Part shown: positions 18,108 through 26,352 of the stretch, piece by piece
Layout: every line of letters starts with the position of its first letter
How positions within the stretch are numbered: position 1 is the stretch's first letter
Source: DAOTZR01 sp034432595
Lineage (GTDB): Bacteria; Chloroflexota; Anaerolineae; B4-G1; SLSP01
NCBI GenBank assembly: GCA_034432595.1
Contig: DAOUBT010000052.1
Coordinates: 62,001-126,000, forward strand
DNA: 64,000 nt
Reading direction: 5' to 3'
Notes under the pieces: generated by a model
The model's input: only the letters and a program-made list of their open reading frames with translations
Told to the model about the DNA's origin: nothing
The model's database searches: none
Made by a program: the position numbers and the translations under genes

Positions 18108-19610
18108 ATGGAAGAAGCGACACGCATCGAGATCACGCCATCGGATACACGGGATACGATTCGCGGGATGTTGCGCGAAGCGCACGGCCCCGTGCTCTTC
18201 ATCCTGCCCTGGGAGGTGAGCCGCGGCTGGGACCGTCCGCTGGATTACACGCTGCTGGCACGGGAAGCGGCGCGCCGTCACCTGCCGGTAGCGTGGGTGA
18301 TCCCTGATCCGCAACGGCGTGAGCTGGCGCGCGCTGCGGGCCTCATCACCTTTGCCGATGAGCCGGAAGCCCCACACTACGCTGTGCCGCCGTATCCCCG
18401 CCCTGCCGCGCCGCCGCCCCGTCCCTGGTGGGCTGAGGATCCGCTACCGCGTCGCCGTCCTGCCCTGCGGCCTTCCTGGTGGGCCGTGGTGAGCGAGTTG
18501 CTGCTCCTGTTGGGCTGCCTCGGTGCCCTCGCCGCCGTCCTGGCGGTGACGGTGCCCACGGCGCGCATCACCTTAACGCCGCAGCGCGTGCAGGTCAGCG
18601 CGCGCGTGCCGGTCTCCCTGGCGCTGGATGCCTCCGTGACGCAGGTGGATTTGGAGCGCCGTCTCGTGCCCACGCGCCGCATCGGCGTGGAGGCGGAGGG
18701 CAGTGCCGCTATCCCCACCACCGGCGTGAGTTATGTGGATGCGGGCCACGCCAGGGGCAACGTGTACCTCGTCAACCTGCTGGAGCAGGAAACCGTTGTC
18801 CCCGCGGGGACGACGGTGCGCGCCACGGCAAGCAGTCAACCGGTGCGCTTCCAGACCCTGCGCACGGTCACGCTGCCACCGCAAGGCGAGGCGCAGGTCG
18901 CCATCGAAGCGCTCGACGCAGGGCCGCAGGGGAACGTCGGGCCGTATCAGATCAATCAAGTCGAAGGGCCTTTAGCTTTTGCGGTGCACGTCTTCAACGA
19001 AGGCGCCACGCGGGGCGGCACGCGCGAGGCCGTGCCGACGGTGACGCGCGCCGACCGCGAACGCGCCTGGCAGGCCGCTGCTCAGGTGGCGCTGGAGCAG
19101 GCCTATCAATCCCTGCAGGAGCTGCTCGAAGCGGATGAGTTCCTGCCACGACACTCCCTCATCGTGCAGGCCGCGCCCAAGGTGGATTACAGCCATCTGG
19201 TGGATGAGGCGTCGCCGACGCTGAGCCTCGATTTGCGCCTGCTGGTCACAGGGCAGGCGGTGCGCGCACGGGATGTGCAGATGGTAGCCTATCAAGCCCT
19301 GTTGCAGCGCCTCCCACCCGGCTACCGTCTCATCGAAGTCCAGTTCGAGACGAGCGACCTGGTGGAAGAGGACATCGGTACCGGCCCGCTCACGTTTTAC
19401 GTGACGGCCTACGGCACAGGGCAGGCGGACATCGCGCCGGACACGGTTTGGGAGCTGGTGCGCGGCCAGCCGGTGGAGGTAGCGCGCGACCTGCTGGTGC
19501 GCCGGCTACCGCTCGTCAGCGCGCCGGACATCAGCGTCACGCCGGCGTGGTTCCCCAACGTGCCGCTATGGCGCGCGCGCGTTAAGCTTATTATTGGAGG
19601 AGGGCCGTAA
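18108..19610 (+). CDS. Baseplate J/gp47-like protein, membrane anchored
   Basis: From the ATG at 18108 the product has 500 residues; an in-frame GTG 24 codons earlier is the alternative, and neither has a clear ribosome site. It has an alpha/beta N-terminal part (EITPSDTRDTIRGMLREAHGP), a Pro/Arg-rich linker, one transmembrane helix (about residues 140-165) and a long beta-rich extracytoplasmic part. The segment with VPAGTTV, FQTLRTVTLPPQGEAQVAIEALDAGPQGNVG matches the baseplate J/gp47 pattern. No other phage or contractile-injection gene is near, so it is probably a domesticated cell-surface protein. ruvX follows immediately. Confidence 0.7.
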   Translation: MEEATRIEITPSDTRDTIRGMLREAHGPVLFILPWEVSRGWDRPLDYTLLAREAARRHLPVAWVIPDPQRRELARAAGLITFADEPEAPHYAVPPYPRPAAPPPRPWWAEDPLPRRRPALRPSWWAVVSELLLLLGCLGALAAVLAVTVPTARITLTPQRVQVSARVPVSLALDASVTQVDLERRLVPTRRIGVEAEGSAAIPTTGVSYVDAGHARGNVYLVNLLEQETVVPAGTTVRATASSQPVRFQTLRTVTLPPQGEAQVAIEALDAGPQGNVGPYQINQVEGPLAFAVHVFNEGATRGGTREAVPTVTRADRERAWQAAAQVALEQAYQSLQELLEADEFLPRHSLIVQAAPKVDYSHLVDEASPTLSLDLRLLVTGQAVRARDVQMVAYQALLQRLPPGYRLIEVQFETSDLVEEDIGTGPLTFYVTAYGTGQADIAPDTVWELVRGQPVEVARDLLVRRLPLVSAPDISVTPAWFPNVPLWRARVKLIIGGGP

Positions 19611-20045
19611 GTGGCGCGCATCCTGGCGTTGGATTTAGGCAATCGCATTGGCGTGGCGGTGAGCGACGCGCGCGGCGTGCTGGCTCGCCCGTTGCTCGTC
19701 TTCAAGCGCAGCTCGCGCGCGGCGGATTTTGCGCGCATCGCACAACTTGTGGCCGAGCATCAGGTGGAGAAGGTCGTCGTGGGTCTGCCCCGCAACATGG
19801 ATGGGAGCGAGGGCACGCAGGCGGCCTGGGTGCGCGATTACAGCACCGCCCTGGCGCAAACCCTCCCCGTGCCGGTAGAGTTGTGGGATGAACGCCTCAC
19901 CACGGTCGAAGCGGAAGACATTTTCCACGCGCAGGGGAAGCGGGTCGAACGCGAGCGCATAGACGCGGTTGCCGCGGCGGTGATTTTGCAGAGCTACCTG
20001 GATGCGCACGCACCGCGTCCCGAACCCGAATCGGTTGGATTGTAG
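19611..20045 (+). CDS. ruvX: RuvX/YqgF-family pre-16S rRNA nuclease (Holliday-junction resolvase-like)
   Basis: The 144-residue RNase H-fold protein starts at GTG (first residues ARILALDLGNRIGVAVSD) with GGAGGAGGG a few bases upstream. Acidic motifs are D8 (LDLGNRIG), VVGLPRNMDGSEG, LWDERLTT and D126-region ERIDAVAAAVIL. The family trims the 16S rRNA 5' end and has been proposed to resolve junctions. It is immediately behind the baseplate-J-like gene and before mltG; ruvX-mltG neighbours are common in bacteria. Confidence 0.93.
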   Translation: MARILALDLGNRIGVAVSDARGVLARPLLVFKRSSRAADFARIAQLVAEHQVEKVVVGLPRNMDGSEGTQAAWVRDYSTALAQTLPVPVELWDERLTTVEAEDIFHAQGKRVERERIDAVAAAVILQSYLDAHAPRPEPESVGL

Positions 20046-20082
20046 GGGCACGCCTTGCACGTGCCCGCGGGCGACCCCGCGG
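20045..20082 (+). other. Double hairpin behind ruvX
   Basis: GGGCACG...CGTGCCC (20046-20066) and CCGCGGG...CCCGCGG (20065-20082) share two bases, so the two hairpins are adjacent or mutually exclusive. The first begins at the ruvX stop codon. No T-run follows, so it may stabilise or process the transcript rather than end it. Confidence 0.5.
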
Positions 20083-20137
20083 TTTGGATGGAATCGCATG
20101 AATACCGTCCCACGAAACGATGCTTAGAAGGAAGGCT

Positions 20138-21286
20138 ATGCAAAGCAACATGGTACATCATCGCCAGGGTTGGATGGTTCCCCCTGTGGCGCGACGGCGC
20201 TGGGGGATGGTGCTGCTGTTGAGCCTGTGCCTGAGCCTGATGCTGGGCTGTTCGGCGGAGTCGCTCTACCTCACCTGGTATCTGGAAAGCCACGCGCAGG
20301 ACCTGGAAACGCCTGCCGGTACGGATCCGACCCCCGTCGAGTTCGAGGTGACGCCGGGGATGGGGGTGAGCGAGATTGCCATGGCCCTCTCAGCGCGCGG
20401 CCTCATCCGTGATGAGGAGCTGTTCCGCCGTTACGTGCAATCGCGCGGCTGGGATACTGCCCTGCAGGCCGGGACCTACTCGCTGCAAGCGACGATGACC
20501 ATCCCGGAAATCGCCCTCATCCTGGCCGAAGGGAAGGTGGCCGAAAACACCCTGACCATTCCCGAAGGGAAACGTCTGGAAGAAGTGGCGGCGCTGGTCG
20601 AGACGCAGACGGGCATCCCCGCCGCGGAGTGGCTGGCCTTTGCACGCAGCGAATGGCGCGCATCCGATTTGATGACGCGCTATGCGTTCCTTTCCGCCCT
20701 GCCGCAGGACGCCACGCTGGAAGGGTACCTCTTCCCCGAAACCTACCGCGTGCCGCAACACGCGACCCCTTACGATGTGGTGAGCCGGATGCTGGCGTTG
20801 TTCGACGCGCGCGTGACGCCGGAGCTGCGCGCAGGTTTCACGGCGCAGGGTCTCACCCTGCACGAGGCGGTGACTTTAGCCTCTATCGTGGAGCGCGAGG
20901 CGGTGTTGGATGCCGAACGTCCCCTGATTGCGAGCGTCTATTACAACCGCTTGCGCGCCGGCTGGACGCTTTCCGCCTGCCCGACGGTGCAGTACGCCCT
21001 GGGCTACCGCGAGGACGAAGGGACGTGGTGGAAGCGGGTGCTGTACTACTCCGACCTGGAGGTGGACTCGCCCTACAACACATACCGCCATGTGGGCCTG
21101 CCGCCGGGGCCGATTGCCTCGCCGGGGCTGGCAAGTCTGCGCGCGGTGGCGCAACCGGCCACGTCGGATTTCTTCTTTTTCATGGTGGAATGCGAAAAGT
21201 CGGATGGAAGCCATGTCTTCGCGCGCACGGAGGAGGAACATATGGCCAATTTCGCGCGCTGCGGAGGCGTCATCAGCTCACCGTAG
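20138..21286 (+). CDS. mltG: Endolytic murein transglycosylase MltG
   Basis: MltG cuts nascent glycan strands at the membrane. I prefer the ATG at 20138 (382 residues) because AAGGA lies five bases before it; another ATG six codons earlier lacks a site. The N-terminus has an anchor helix ending in LSLMLGC, which could also be a lipobox. A LysM-like segment (VEFEVTPGMGVSEIAMAL) precedes the YceG catalytic domain with LASIVEREA (E252 the likely acid), SVYYNRL, YNTYRHVGLPPGPIASPG. A terminator-like stem follows. Confidence 0.93.
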   Translation: MQSNMVHHRQGWMVPPVARRRWGMVLLLSLCLSLMLGCSAESLYLTWYLESHAQDLETPAGTDPTPVEFEVTPGMGVSEIAMALSARGLIRDEELFRRYVQSRGWDTALQAGTYSLQATMTIPEIALILAEGKVAENTLTIPEGKRLEEVAALVETQTGIPAAEWLAFARSEWRASDLMTRYAFLSALPQDATLEGYLFPETYRVPQHATPYDVVSRMLALFDARVTPELRAGFTAQGLTLHEAVTLASIVEREAVLDAERPLIASVYYNRLRAGWTLSACPTVQYALGYREDEGTWWKRVLYYSDLEVDSPYNTYRHVGLPPGPIASPGLASLRAVAQPATSDFFFFMVECEKSDGSHVFARTEEEHMANFARCGGVISSP

Positions 21287-21310
21287 CCGCCCATCCCCAA
21301 AATAAACCAA

Positions 21311-21342
21311 ATTATCCCAAATTAAATTTGGGATATTGTTTT
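21311..21342 (+). terminator. Terminator-like palindrome after mltG
   Basis: TATCCCAAATT (21313-21323) and AATTTGGGATA (21325-21335) are perfect inverted repeats, followed by TTGTTTT. It lies 25 bp after the mltG stop. Confidence 0.65.
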
Positions 21343-21360
21343 AAAGGACGCCGTGCAGCC

Positions 21361-21495
21361 GGTTCAAATCTATCCGGCCCGCCGGAACCACCCGCACTGC
21401 GGTGACCGCAGAAAGGGCGCCCGTCCCCTGAGCGGCGAATGAGGATGGCCCGAAAATGCGGATGATGGCCGCCGCTTGAGGGGGTCATCATCCGC
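21361..21495 (+). promoter_or_regulatory. Structured leader upstream of the MFS gene
   Basis: The 160 bp before the MFS start can form several stems: GGTTC/GAACC (21361-21389), CTGCGG-TGA-CCGCAG (21397-21411), a GGGCGCCC palindrome, and GCGGATGATG/CATCATCCGC (21458-21495), the last ending about 20 bp before the ribosome site. I cannot match it to a known riboswitch class; it could be a transport-related regulator or a repeat remnant. Confidence 0.35.
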
Positions 21496-21522
21496 TGCTT
21501 GATTTCATCACAGGAGGTAATC

Positions 21523-22812
21523 ATGCGCTCACGGTATCGCTGGTTTGTGGTTGGCGTCTTTTTTGTCTTCATGCTCCTGCATCAGGCGGATAAGCTTCTC
21601 ATCGGGCCGCTCACGACCTCCATCATGGAGACGTTCCACCTCACGCGCACGCAGATGGGGGCGATTTCAACCGGTGCGCTCATCGTGGGGGCCATCTGTT
21701 ACCCCCTCTGGGGCTATCTCTACGATCGCTACGCGCGCGCCAAACTGCTTGCGCTGGCCTCTTTTATCTGGGGTTCGACCACCTGGCTTTCCGCCATCGC
21801 GCCGACCTATCCCACGTTTCTCGCCACGCGCGCGACCACCGGCATTGACGATTCGAGCTATCCGGGATTGTACAGCCTCATTTCGGATTACTTCGGCCCT
21901 CAACAGCGCGGACGGGTCATCGGCCTGTTACAGGTCGCCATGCCTGTCGGTTATCTGTTGGGGATGATGTTGGCGCTTACCCTGCGCGACACGCTGGGCT
22001 GGCGAGGGGTGTTCTACCTCACGGGGAGCATTGGCGTTCTGCTCTCGCTGGTCATCTACTTTTTCGTGCGCGAAGCGCCGCGCGGACAGAGTGAGCCGGA
22101 ATTGAGCGACCTGGGCGCAGAGTTGACGCACTACCGCTTCGAGTGGTCCATCGCGCGCGGCCTCTTCGCCAAGCCGACGTTGCGCCCGCTCTTTATCCAG
22201 GGTTTCCTGGGCGTTTTCCCGTGGAACGTCATCACCTACTGGACCTTCAACTACCTGGAGACGGAACGGGGCTATGATGAGGGCCGCATCATGGTGACGA
22301 TGGTGGCGGCAGTACTGGCGATGGCGCTGGGCAACCCCATCGCCGGCCTCGCGGGCGATCTGGCCTTCAAGCGCACGCCGCGCGGACGGGTGATGGTGGC
22401 GACGACAGGCGTGCTGCTCGGCGCGGTGCTCCTCGCCCTCGCGCTCAACGTGCCGGTAGAGCAGACCACGCTTTTCGGCGTGTTGCTCACGCTCACCGCT
22501 TTCTTCATGCCCTTCGCCGCCTCCAACGTGGTGGCGACCGTCTACGACGTGACCCTGCCGGAAGTGCGCAGCACGGCGCTCTCGGTTCAGTACTTCATCG
22601 AGTCCGCCGGCGCGGCCTTAGCCCCGCTCCTGGCCGGCATCATTGCCGATCAGACCTCGCTCAAGACGGCCTTTCTGGTCATCTGCATCAGTGCGTGGCT
22701 GATTTGCGCGCTGTTCTTCTCGCTCGTCGCGTTCCGTGTGCCGGGGGACGTAGCCATCCTGCGCGCGCAGTTGCGTGAGCGCGCCGCGCGGGAAAAGCAC
22801 GCGCTCGCGTAA
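21523..22812 (+). CDS. MFS transporter
   Basis: The 429-residue, 12-helix permease starts at the ATG 7 bp after CAGGAGG; an ATG eight codons upstream overlaps that site. The family loop 2-3 motif is present as GYLYDRYARAK, and SDYFGPQQRGRVIGLLQ occupies the helix 4-5 region. The central loop (EAPRGQSEPELSDLGAELTH) is typical of small-solute or spinster/organic-anion-type MFS. The substrate is not predictable. It is alone in its transcript, with a structured leader before it and hairpins behind it. Confidence 0.85.
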   Translation: MRSRYRWFVVGVFFVFMLLHQADKLLIGPLTTSIMETFHLTRTQMGAISTGALIVGAICYPLWGYLYDRYARAKLLALASFIWGSTTWLSAIAPTYPTFLATRATTGIDDSSYPGLYSLISDYFGPQQRGRVIGLLQVAMPVGYLLGMMLALTLRDTLGWRGVFYLTGSIGVLLSLVIYFFVREAPRGQSEPELSDLGAELTHYRFEWSIARGLFAKPTLRPLFIQGFLGVFPWNVITYWTFNYLETERGYDEGRIMVTMVAAVLAMALGNPIAGLAGDLAFKRTPRGRVMVATTGVLLGAVLLALALNVPVEQTTLFGVLLTLTAFFMPFAASNVVATVYDVTLPEVRSTALSVQYFIESAGAALAPLLAGIIADQTSLKTAFLVICISAWLICALFFSLVAFRVPGDVAILRAQLRERAAREKHALA

Positions 22813-22874
22813 AAAGCCGTCAGAGCGAAAACCAGGGACGCGGCACATCCCTGGCCATGCCGTGCCAACATCAA

Positions 22875-22901
22875 GAGAGGTGAGCCATCCGCTCACCTCT
22901 C
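22875..22901. terminator. Bidirectional hairpin between convergent genes
   Basis: A perfect 11-bp stem GAGAGGTGAGC/GCTCACCTCTC with a CATCC loop lies between the MFS stop and the convergent binding-protein stop. No T-run flanks it. A second stem, CCAGGGA...TCCCTGG, lies about 40 bp before. Confidence 0.5.
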
Positions 22902-22908
22902 ACGCGTC

Positions 22909-24051
22909 TCAGGGCTGCACGGTGGTCACAAACACGCGCTGCCCGTTCTCAATGCGCATGATCACCACGGGCTTGACGGGGTCCCCGCCCTGCGTGTAGC
23001 TAATCGTGCCTGTGACACCGTTGAACCCGCGCAGGTTCTGCAGACCGCGCGCAATCGCTTCGGGAGAGGCCTCCCCTTCCGCGCGCAGCGCCGCCACGAT
23101 GAGCTGCAGCGCGTCGTAACTCAAAGCGGCGGTAGGATTGGGCAGCTCGCCATACGTTTCCTGATACGCACGCACAAAGGCCTGCGAAGTCGGGGTATCC
23201 AGGCCGGGGAACCAGTGAGTGGAGTAATACGCCCCTTCAAGCTCCGGCAGTGAAGTGTCTATTGCATCCCACGCATCTCCCCCCGCGAAAACTGCCTCGA
23301 TGCCTGCCGCGCGTGCCTGCTGCACCTGCACCTGCACCCGGTCGGGATAATCGGGCAGGAAAAGGAATTGCATATTGCGCGAGGTAAACGCTCCCATGAG
23401 AGCCTCGTAATCGCTTACATCGCCGGTGTAAGTCTGCTCGACCAACACCCGTCCGCCTGCGGCTTCGAAATACTGTTTGAAGCTTCCAGCCAGCGCCTGA
23501 TTGTAGGCATCGGAAACATCATAGAGGAGACCGGCGTAATTATACCCCTTCGTCACGCGCAAGAAGCGCGCCAGAGCCTGCCCCTGTGTTTCGTCAGTGA
23601 AGCACGCGCGGAAAACATACTGTCGTTCCCGGGTCACCGCTGGACTGGTTGCGACCGGTGCCACAAGGGGCACATGCGCATTTTCCGCTACCTGCCCTGC
23701 GGCCGTCGCCGCTCCGCTGTAGAGCGGTCCAATAATGGCCACCACATTCTGCTGATTGATGAGGCGGGTTGCCGCAGCCGCAGCCTCTTGAGGGGAGTCC
23801 TTATCATCTTCCATCACCAGCGTAATGCGGTAGCGCCGTCCGCCCACATCCACACCGCCCTCGGCATTGATCTGTTTGGCTGCCAGCGCCAGAGCGTTAT
23901 TCATCCATTTCCCATCGCTGGAAAAGCCCGGCTCCGTCATCATGCTGATCACGCCAATGCGGATTTCAGCCGGAGCGGGTGTGGTCGGCGTCCCACAAGC
24001 CGCCAGAAAGCCCAACACCACCACCCCTATGACCAGCTTGCGCAAGTTCAT
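22909..24051 (-). CDS. Substrate-binding lipoprotein, branched-chain amino-acid ABC type
   Basis: Start is the second of two adjacent ATGs, five bases after GGAGG (380 residues); a longer reading begins at 24126 but is implausible. The N-terminus MNLRKLVIGVVVLGFLAAC ends in a lipobox, then a Thr/Pro linker. The type I periplasmic-binding fold shows IRIGVISMMTEPG, EDDKDSPQEAAAAATRLI, AIIGPLYSGAATAAGQVAE and LVAPVATSPAVT. The family binds Leu/Ile/Val, amides or other small ligands. No permease or ATPase gene is near, so it is an orphan or a receptor. A TATAAT (24118-24123, minus) lies 67 bp upstream without a good -35. Confidence 0.9.
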   Translation of the reverse strand: MNLRKLVIGVVVLGFLAACGTPTTPAPAEIRIGVISMMTEPGFSSDGKWMNNALALAAKQINAEGGVDVGGRRYRITLVMEDDKDSPQEAAAAATRLINQQNVVAIIGPLYSGAATAAGQVAENAHVPLVAPVATSPAVTRERQYVFRACFTDETQGQALARFLRVTKGYNYAGLLYDVSDAYNQALAGSFKQYFEAAGGRVLVEQTYTGDVSDYEALMGAFTSRNMQFLFLPDYPDRVQVQVQQARAAGIEAVFAGGDAWDAIDTSLPELEGAYYSTHWFPGLDTPTSQAFVRAYQETYGELPNPTAALSYDALQLIVAALRAEGEASPEAIARGLQNLRGFNGVTGTISYTQGGDPVKPVVIMRIENGQRVFVTTVQP

Positions 24052-24242
24052 CATCACCTCCTCTGAACCAACCCCGGCCCGTTTTTCACAATCAAGGCTA
24101 CAAGTCAAGCTTACCCCATTATACAACAGGAATGAGGGCCGTGCGTATCTGTCACGTGATAGATAGCCTTCCCGTGGGTAGTTAAAAGCCGGCGCCCCCT
24201 GAAGACGGGGAAAAAGCGTCGCTCCAATCCGGATGAGGGTCT

Positions 24243-24277
24243 AAAAAAAAGCGCCGTCTCTTTCCTGAGACGGCGCT
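24243..24277 (-). terminator. Terminator of the 6S RNA gene
   Basis: On the minus strand AGCGCCGTCTC and GAGACGGCGCT form an 11-bp stem with a six-base loop, followed by eight T (24250 down to 24243). It directly follows the 6S RNA 3' strand. Confidence 0.9.
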
Positions 24278-24284
24278 GATGAGT

Positions 24285-24458
24285 CAGGCCCGCTGTGCCG
24301 TGTGCCGACGGTTTTGACCCTGCTCTCGCAGGTGGGGACCTGCCCGAAGCATCCGCTTTGCCTGAAGGCTACTGCTTCCGCTTCCTTGGGACTCCGGTCC
24401 CCTTAAGATAAAGTGTTGGCTCAAAACCCCATCCCGGCATCACGCACACAGCAGGGAT
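24285..24458 (-). ncRNA. ssrS: 6S RNA
   Basis: 6S RNA imitates an open promoter and sequesters sigma-70/A RNA polymerase. On the minus strand the ends form a long closing stem: CTGCTGTG with the 3' CACAGCGG, GTG-TGCCG with CGGCACAC, and GGTTTTGA (24428-24421) with TCAAAACC (24317-24310). A central bubble follows. Its 5' side is unpaired (AACACTTTATCTTAA) and its 3' side holds the small hairpin CTGC-GAGA-GCAG (24331-24320). The bubble is closed by GGGGACC/GGTCCCC (24402-24396 with 24340-24334). A terminal stem-loop covers the rest. Length is about 175 nt. It has its own consensus promoter and terminator and lies between the dipeptidase and binding-protein genes. Exact ends are estimated. Confidence 0.85.
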
Positions 24459-24464
24459 GAACGT

Positions 24465-24492
24465 ATCATACCATAATTCCCCTGGATGACAA
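24465..24492 (-). promoter_or_regulatory. 6S RNA promoter
   Basis: TTGTCA (24492-24487) and TATGAT (24470-24465) with a 16-bp spacer on the minus strand. Transcription would start near 24458, at the base of the predicted closing stem. The -35 abuts the dipeptidase stop codon. Confidence 0.75.
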
Positions 24493-24494
24493 GC

Positions 24495-25562
24495 TCAAGC
24501 CTCAAAATGCGCCAGCACGGTGCGCATCACACGCAACCAGTTGCCGCTGAGAATGGCCTCAACATCGGCAGGCGCATAGCCGCGCGCCGTGAGCCTATCC
24601 GCCAGCTTCGGCAAATCGGCTGCGGAATCCAGCCCCTCCGGCACGGCTTCCCGTCCAAAGCCACCGTCCATATCGGAGCCCAATCCCACATGGCGCGCTG
24701 ACCCCACGACCTGACACACATGGTCAATGGCCTGCACCACCCGCTCCAGCGAAACGCGCGGCATCGGCTCGCGCCAGGCCGGCTCCAGCATGGTGTTATA
24801 GGGGACGATGCCCACCACCCCATCCCGCTCGGCCAGACGCCGAATCACATCATCGCTGATGAGCCGCGGCGAATCGGGCACGAAGGCGCGCGGATTGGCG
24901 TGCGTGGCCACCACCGGACCGGGGTACAGGTCCAACGCCTCGTACACGTTCGTCATCCACAAATGACTCACATCCAGCATCAGGTTATAGCCGCTCATCC
25001 GCAACAACAAGCGCTTACCTTCATCGGTCAGAGGGCCGGGATAAGCGTTGCCACCCGCGTAATGCGAGCCGGAAGCCCAGGCCAGGGTAATTCCGCGCAA
25101 CCCGCGCGCCACCCACGCATCCAGCTCCTCCGGTGTGCGGATGGGATCCGCGCCTTCCATCACCACAAACAACCCCAGGGTGGGATGTCCCTCACGCCAC
25201 GCCTGCAGCACCGCCTCTAAATCCGCGGCGGTGCGCAACACCCTTGCCAACGCGCGCTCAGCAAGCTGATGATAGTAATCAAGCTGTGCCGATGCCTGCG
25301 CATGGGCTTCATCAAAATTATGATAAACCTGAGGCTCGTGGCTCCAGGTACGCCATGCCGGAGCGACGAACAAACTCGCTCCCACCACCGCCACGCGCCC
25401 TTCCAACAATGTGGGCAGTGAAGCCATACACGTCCCTGCCCCCTTGCCGGGAGGCGGCGTCACCTGCTCGCGCGCGCGAATCTCCGCCACCGGCAGCAGT
25501 AAATCGCGCCCCAAGACGACGGCGTTATAAGCTAAATCCATATGGCCATCCACAATGATCAT
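24495..25562 (-). CDS. Membrane dipeptidase-like (peptidase M19)
   Basis: I start at MIIVDGHMDLAYNAV (355 residues), eight bases after GGAG; an in-frame start 25 codons upstream lacks a site and would overlap the rsmG stop. Metal ligands of the M19 amidohydrolase fold are visible: DGHMD near the start, a Glu in VVMEGADPI, LDVSHLWMTNVYEAL and VVATHANPRAF, then GLGSDMDGGFG. The family hydrolyses dipeptides at a binuclear zinc site. No signal peptide is present, so it is probably cytoplasmic. It is the last protein gene of the ssb-to-rsmG cluster; the 6S RNA follows. Confidence 0.92.
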   Translation of the reverse strand: MIIVDGHMDLAYNAVVLGRDLLLPVAEIRAREQVTPPPGKGAGTCMASLPTLLEGRVAVVGASLFVAPAWRTWSHEPQVYHNFDEAHAQASAQLDYYHQLAERALARVLRTAADLEAVLQAWREGHPTLGLFVVMEGADPIRTPEELDAWVARGLRGITLAWASGSHYAGGNAYPGPLTDEGKRLLLRMSGYNLMLDVSHLWMTNVYEALDLYPGPVVATHANPRAFVPDSPRLISDDVIRRLAERDGVVGIVPYNTMLEPAWREPMPRVSLERVVQAIDHVCQVVGSARHVGLGSDMDGGFGREAVPEGLDSAADLPKLADRLTARGYAPADVEAILSGNWLRVMRTVLAHFEA

Positions 25563-25620
25563 GTCCGATTCTCCAAAGGCAAAGTCCGCCGTCTCGTTCT
25601 CTCTTCCCTTGAAACAGGCC

Positions 25621-26349
25621 TCATGCCTCCTCACCACGCAAGGGACGCTTGGCCGGCATCCCCACGCGGCGCGGATATTTCGGCGGCGTCGGCGCCACCT
25701 TATCCAGCACCACCAGATAGCGCGCCTCGACTTGCGGCAGGCTCACCGGCAGAAGCGTGCGCAACTTTCCCCCCAACACCGTGATGGCAGCGAGCGCGGC
25801 CTGCGTCTCCGCGGCAGCCTGCTCGCCCTTCTGCGCCAGTACCCAACCGCCCACGCGCGCCAGAGGCAAAACATATTCGGCCAGCACGGGCATTTCCGCC
25901 ACGGCGCGCGCCAGCACGCCGTCGTACTGCTCGCGATGCGCCGGATCCTGCCCCAGCTCCTCGGCGCGTGCGTGCAAAACCGTCACCCCTGTCAGGCCCA
26001 GCTCATCCACCATCGCGCGCAGGAAAAAGGTCTTTTTGAGCGTGGCCTCCACCAGCGTGAGCTGCAGCTCCGGACAGACAATTTTAAGGGGCAGGCCAGG
26101 GAAACCCGCGCCGGTGCCCACATCCACCACGCGCAACCCGGCACGCCACACATCAGCGGGGAAGGCGCTCAGACACGAAAGCGAATCCAAAAAATGCAGG
26201 ATTTGGATGCCTTCAGGGGTGGTGATGGCCGTGAGATTAAAGCGTGTGTTCCACTCCAACAGCGCAGCCTGATAATGCGCAAAAGCGCGCACCTGTGCCG
26301 CGGTCAAGTCCAGGCCCAGTTGACGGGCCCCCTGCACCAGCACATCCAT
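25621..26349 (-). CDS. rsmG: 16S rRNA (guanine-527-N7) methyltransferase
   Basis: RsmG methylates G527 of 16S rRNA using SAM. The 242 residues show NLTAIT, HFLDSL, the SAM-binding VVDVGTGAGFPGLPLKI, LTLVEATLKKTFFL and ARAVAEMPVLAEY. The C-terminal tail PKYPRRVGMPAKRPL is typical. It starts 3 bp after the thioesterase stop, so the two are coupled. It is not linked to mnmG or parAB as in many bacteria. Confidence 0.96.
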   Translation of the reverse strand: MDVLVQGARQLGLDLTAAQVRAFAHYQAALLEWNTRFNLTAITTPEGIQILHFLDSLSCLSAFPADVWRAGLRVVDVGTGAGFPGLPLKIVCPELQLTLVEATLKKTFFLRAMVDELGLTGVTVLHARAEELGQDPAHREQYDGVLARAVAEMPVLAEYVLPLARVGGWVLAQKGEQAAAETQAALAAITVLGGKLRTLLPVSLPQVEARYLVVLDKVAPTPPKYPRRVGMPAKRPLRGEEA

Positions 26350-26352
26350 GGC

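Noticed and set aside
21351..21389. tRNA-like T-arm, GCCGGTTCAAATC
   Set aside because: Only the loop consensus matches; the T-stem pairs badly and no acceptor, D or anticodon arms fit around it.
24127..24242. Protein-coding gene between the binding lipoprotein and the 6S terminator
   Set aside because: No start with a ribosome site and no conserved motif; region looks like the 5' leader of the lipoprotein gene.
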